This document shows, piece by piece, positions 53,701 through 64,000 of a DNA stretch of 64,000 nucleotides. The DNA is from Lethocerus indicus (Eukaryota > Arthropoda > Insecta > Hemiptera > Belostomatidae), in NCBI GenBank assembly GCA_019843655.1, contig JACDQD010000004.1, positions 25,927,872-25,991,871 on the forward strand, given 5' to 3'. The notes under the pieces were generated by a model. That model was not told the origin of the DNA and did no database searches. It saw nothing but the letters and a program-made list of their open reading frames with translations. The translations under genes were made by a program, and so were the position numbers. Numbering within the stretch: position 1 is the first letter of the stretch; each line of letters begins with the position of its first letter.

Positions 53701-54984
53701 TTACAAATGTTTTACCGCTATACTTGCTTAATGAAACACATCAATATTTTATGTATGAATCGTCTTATTTTCGCTTGCGTGAAATTCCGGGACAGACCAA
53801 CAATAAACTAGCTAATACATGCCTTGGGAACTATATCGCATTTATTTTATAATTAATTTTACTGATTAATTAATTTACCCCAACGTTTTTCGGTAACAAT
53901 TTCGTATGTTGGATAAATCGGGCTTTATTGCATTAAGTGTCTCGTACATCACCTTATAGAGAGACGATTATATAAGCACGGCGCGTGCTGATACTAAGCC
54001 CGATATACACTCGTGCAATGCCGGTTAGTATATACATTGCGCCGTGTTACCGTTAATAAATATTTGTCGTCCTTAAATAAAAATTGTTCTTATAAATATC
54101 GATTACTTAGATATTTATTCGCGCAGACACGACTTTCTTTCTGTTGGAAAAGTGAAAGCCGCGAAAATGGGACCCATTTGCAGTCGTCGACTGTCGCGTT
54201 TCCCGGGCTCTACAACACGAAATTTGGTGGAAACTGTATTAATTCCTTGCTCGGACAGATTATTCATGAGCACTGAATAGATAGTTCAAGTAGTGTACAG
54301 CGTGGATTCGAAACGGAAGCCTTGTCCCGTCTAGGCTGACACACTAACACAGAGGTTCCCATTTCGCAACCCGCCCTAAAAGTTTCTAACTTAATTGCCG
54401 CACAGTTCATATCTAATTCTAGACTACCATGTTAATTTCTATAAGCATACTTATAGATCTTAAATTTATACGGTAATTTCGACGTATAAAATGTATGTTG
54501 AATACCCTCCGTTTCGTATCGGCGGCGTTGCTGGTGCGGTACAGGAAAATCAACCAGTACTGGGAATTGGGCGGTTGGAGGAAATAGGTCCAGGGGCCAT
54601 TAGGGGTGCGGCAATGAATATTGTGCCTGTGAGGACCGTTTTACAGTTTTATTGTCGGCCTGTGTAGGGGGTGGGTTACCCGACCAGCTCCAGTTCAGTA
54701 TTATTGTTTACAGGCGGCGACCTACCGGCCAATTCCCCGCCGGGACAAATCTTGTTAGCGCGAAACGCCAATCAACGACGCCCGGTGTAACGCCACAGAA
54801 ATCCATAATCCTCCCCCAACCCACGTAATAAAACGGAGCTGAAAATTAATTTCCCAAAGTAGCGCATATTACCGCGAGTAGAACAAATCACGGCTAGCCA
54901 AGTAGCGCCAGCTAATTCGATCCCGGAAACTCGACTATGCCTGAATGCTCGATAAAATGTATTAGCTGCAAAAAGTTTACTGAC
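50791..54984. other. Intron 5, first 4.2 kb after exon 5
   Basis: It is largely AT-rich, with GC patches at 51190-51380, 51900-52130, 52590-52900 and 54520-54770. No exon other than exon 5 is seen. Confidence 0.7.
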
Positions 54985-55053
54985 CTGTCTATAATGACTG
55001 GATCCGATGGGGTTTCGTTTCTGTTGCCACAGCTCTTTTTGTCGCAACACCGG
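54985..55053 (-). CDS. EBF (knot/collier): EBF/Collier DNA-binding domain, exon 5 (zinc knuckle)
   Basis: The exon is 69 bp. Its first base completes Ser from exon 4, then it reads [20 protein letters not shown] through IID, and its last two bases (AG) are completed to Arg by G from exon 6. The acceptor is a strong pyrimidine tract ending TTTCCAG and the donor is GTCAGT. The two Cys ligands spaced C-x5-C finish the zinc knuckle begun in exon 4. In human EBF3 numbering this stretch contains Arg163 and Pro177, positions where substitutions are known to cause a neurodevelopmental syndrome; both residues are present here. The sequence is essentially identical to the vertebrate and fly proteins as I recall them. 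It is followed on the transcript by the 42 kb intron 5. Confidence 0.97.
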
Positions 55054-56179
55054 CTGGAAAGAAAAAGAAATCTCAATTAAATCCTCTGTCGATACAGTGG
55101 TGTTAGTTAGAAGACTCAAGTGATAGAAGAACAGGATCACAGCAGTTTAAATGTGCGAACACTCTCGGTATGAGAATGAGTTGTAGAAAAGAGAATACAC
55201 TAATGAAAAAAAGTAAAACTGTCCATCGGTGGCCTACAGTAACTATGGCAGGCGTAAGTGAGTACGACAATTTTACAATAATTGTACTTAAAACTTACTG
55301 AAATTCCTTCCCAGATATCTTCAAAGTATGAATCGCCGAAATTGAGGTTGGAATTTAGAACAAATGGAAATCGGTTCAAGGGCCGCTGTGGTTTCCCGGC
55401 GGATTGAATAAAGTCGCGAGAGGCCGCCCTGTGGCTAAATTCATTAGGGCCGCCCCGCCACCGCCCCCGCCACTGCCAAAGGGCGGATAAACATTTTTCG
55501 AGTGTCCCGCCGCCCTCCGCCACTTACCCCCGACCCATTATTCAAATCCCGCCCCCGCTCCCGCCCTCCCGACCTATTTGCATTTCTGACGGCATATTGA
55601 TTTGGAACGATTGAAGGGACCACAGTTTTATTTTTTTTTCGTTCGGCAAGTCCCAGAGCCCCGAGAGTTGAAGGCGGATTGTTGAAAATTCATAAAACCC
55701 CGAACGTGAAAGACTCCCCCCCTGGGGGGATGAGGGACAGTCGGACTGTCTATTTTTTTCCACGTGATCCGCCCCCTCCCGTAATTATTCCACGCGAATT
55801 TCATATAGACTTCGGAACAAGGGGAGGTGAGTTCATACATTGGCGAGAAGCGACCTGGATATTCCCTCGGACTCGGAAACAAATAATTTTCTCTGTCATT
55901 ACAAAAAAACCATGAAAAGACGCCTATATATATTGACTCTCAAAAAGAAGCGGAATAATAACATATATTATCGCCAACAAATTTTTTCAAATCGTCGTAT
56001 CTTGTAATCGTGTAATAATTACTTAAATAGGTTAAAGTTAAAGGGCGTAAAATTATTAAAAATTATTCCGTCTGAAAAAAAATTGCAATTAATAAACTTT
56101 CCAACACTATTCATCGGTACAATGCATTATGACTATAATACGGTAATAACTTGGAAATTCTAAAGAAGGATATGTATGT

Positions 56180-56229
56180 ATCCACCCCTGAAGACGGAGC
56201 GAACACATGTTCCGAAACGTCGGATGGGT
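56180..56229 (+). ncRNA. Minimal hammerhead-ribozyme-like sequence
   Basis: On the plus strand, antisense to the gene, the elements occur in hammerhead order. Stem I 5' strand ATCCACCC is followed directly by core CTGAAGA, one extra C, stem II GGAGC / GTTCC (5 pairs, one G-T) closed by an 8-base loop, then GAAA, CGTC, and stem I 3' strand GGATGGGT, which pairs with the 5' strand at 7 of 8 positions. Stem III is the self-complementary ACGU, as in small hammerheads of Penelope-like elements that cleave as dimers. Expected cleavage would be after GTC at 56221. The extra base after the core departs from the consensus. No retroelement protein is nearby, so this is probably a relic. Confidence 0.55.
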
Positions 56230-56770
56230 TCTGATTTGCAGAAGAGCTCCGGAGAAGTCCGGAAGAAATTCAGGGCTGGGCCGGCTGCTGGTCCAGACGA
56301 CCCAACCCCGACTCAAACTAACTTGTCGGATTATACTGAATGCCTATCAGCTTGGAATAAATAGTTGTCAGCTGAATTTCATTCGGGTGCTTTCACGACA
56401 CCAATTCAACAACTAGTTTTAGCCGCAACTAGTTTTATTCGCGCTACAATTCCCATGGGAATATGAGAACGTAGTGGTAAGGCAGGAATCGAGAGTTGTG
56501 GCTGGTGGCGGGTGTCGGGCGGTATGAGCGGTACCGATCGAAAACTGAATCGGTATTCGCCCTTCGCAGCCGACGACTCCGTGTCCCGTTTTAGAGTACC
56601 ACCCCTCAGAGCCCGGAAGAAGTAGAGTTGTCTGAGTGTGTTGGGCCAGTTGGTTGGGGATGGGGGAGTAGCGTGCTGCGGGGACGACCCTAATGGGAAA
56701 GTCGTGTCTAAACCTGGAGGAGCCGATGGGGACAGGCAGACAGACGGACCGAGGGGGGCCGCAGCCAGCC

Positions 56771-56780
56771 TCCCGCGGGA
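56771..56780. promoter_or_regulatory. Perfect COE/EBF palindrome
   Basis: The sequence TCCCGCGGGA matches TCCCNNGGGA. It lies in intron 4, about 300 bp downstream of exon 4 on the transcript, in a GC-richer block. Confidence 0.35.
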
Positions 56781-57075
56781 TTTGGGCCCCCATCTTAGGG
56801 ACACCACCCAAATAGACCCGTGCATGCATCCACGTCGACTAACCCATAGGGGGACTTACCGACCAGTAAGCCTAACTCGCATCTTTCCATTACAATTCTC
56901 CCCCTAATTTTATGTGCCAAAGTATTTCTGAAGTTTGAATAATCGTCACTTGTGCAAATTTTTATCTACAGCCAACTATTTTTAAGTCGAATATTTGTGT
57001 TTTCGCTATAGGACAGTTCATGATAGATTTCATGACATATTCGGGTCTAGACTATTTTATAATGATCAATATTTA

Positions 57076-64000
<6,925 letters not shown>

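Noticed and set aside
55200..55523. Minus-strand frame in intron 4 as an extra EBF exon
   Set aside because: It does not match any EBF segment, and exons 4 and 5 already join in frame without it.

Overview
This window comes from an animal nuclear genome and lies entirely inside one gene. It is a piece of the EBF/COE transcription-factor gene (vertebrate EBF1-4, Drosophila knot/collier), read on the minus strand. I find four consecutive coding exons. By vertebrate EBF1 layout they are exons 4 (57077-57150), 5 (54985-55053), 6 (12905-12986) and 7 (4838-4955). Phases join perfectly and every intron is GT-AG. Together they encode about 114 residues, roughly EBF1 residues 138-252: the distal half of the DNA-binding domain, including the whole zinc knuckle. 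The start of the protein (exons 1-3) lies beyond 64000. The TIG/IPT and helix-loop-helix exons lie before position 1. I looked for both on the minus strand and did not find them.

The organism is most likely a protostome and probably an arthropod. Exon 7 carries residues I recall as Collier-like rather than vertebrate-like (VVIST, GPLLA, RRAKR). The noncoding DNA is moderately AT-rich, keeps many CpGs, and is full of GA/CT, GT and poly-G low-complexity tracts. Family comparisons are from memory, so the clade call is tentative.

Layout from high to low coordinate (direction of transcription): the 3' 6.85 kb of intron 3 (57151-64000), with several GC-rich islands; exon 4; intron 4 (2.0 kb), with a hammerhead-ribozyme-like sequence and a perfect COE palindrome; exon 5; intron 5 (42.0 kb), which holds most of the window; exon 6; intron 6 (7.9 kb), with an inverted pair of long GA/TC microsatellites; exon 7; and the first 4.8 kb of intron 7.

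The introns alternate AT-rich DNA with GC-rich islands of 0.3-0.9 kb, the pattern expected of cis-regulatory sequence around a developmental regulator; that reading is inference. Intron 5 also holds a fold-back element at 25.8 kb with a second hammerhead-like motif, several strong hairpins, a tRNA-Arg 3'-half relic and two more perfect COE palindromes, which could serve autoregulation. I see no second protein-coding gene, no intact transposon and no CRISPR or bacterial feature. The longer open frames in the introns are low-complexity or GC-rich read-throughs.
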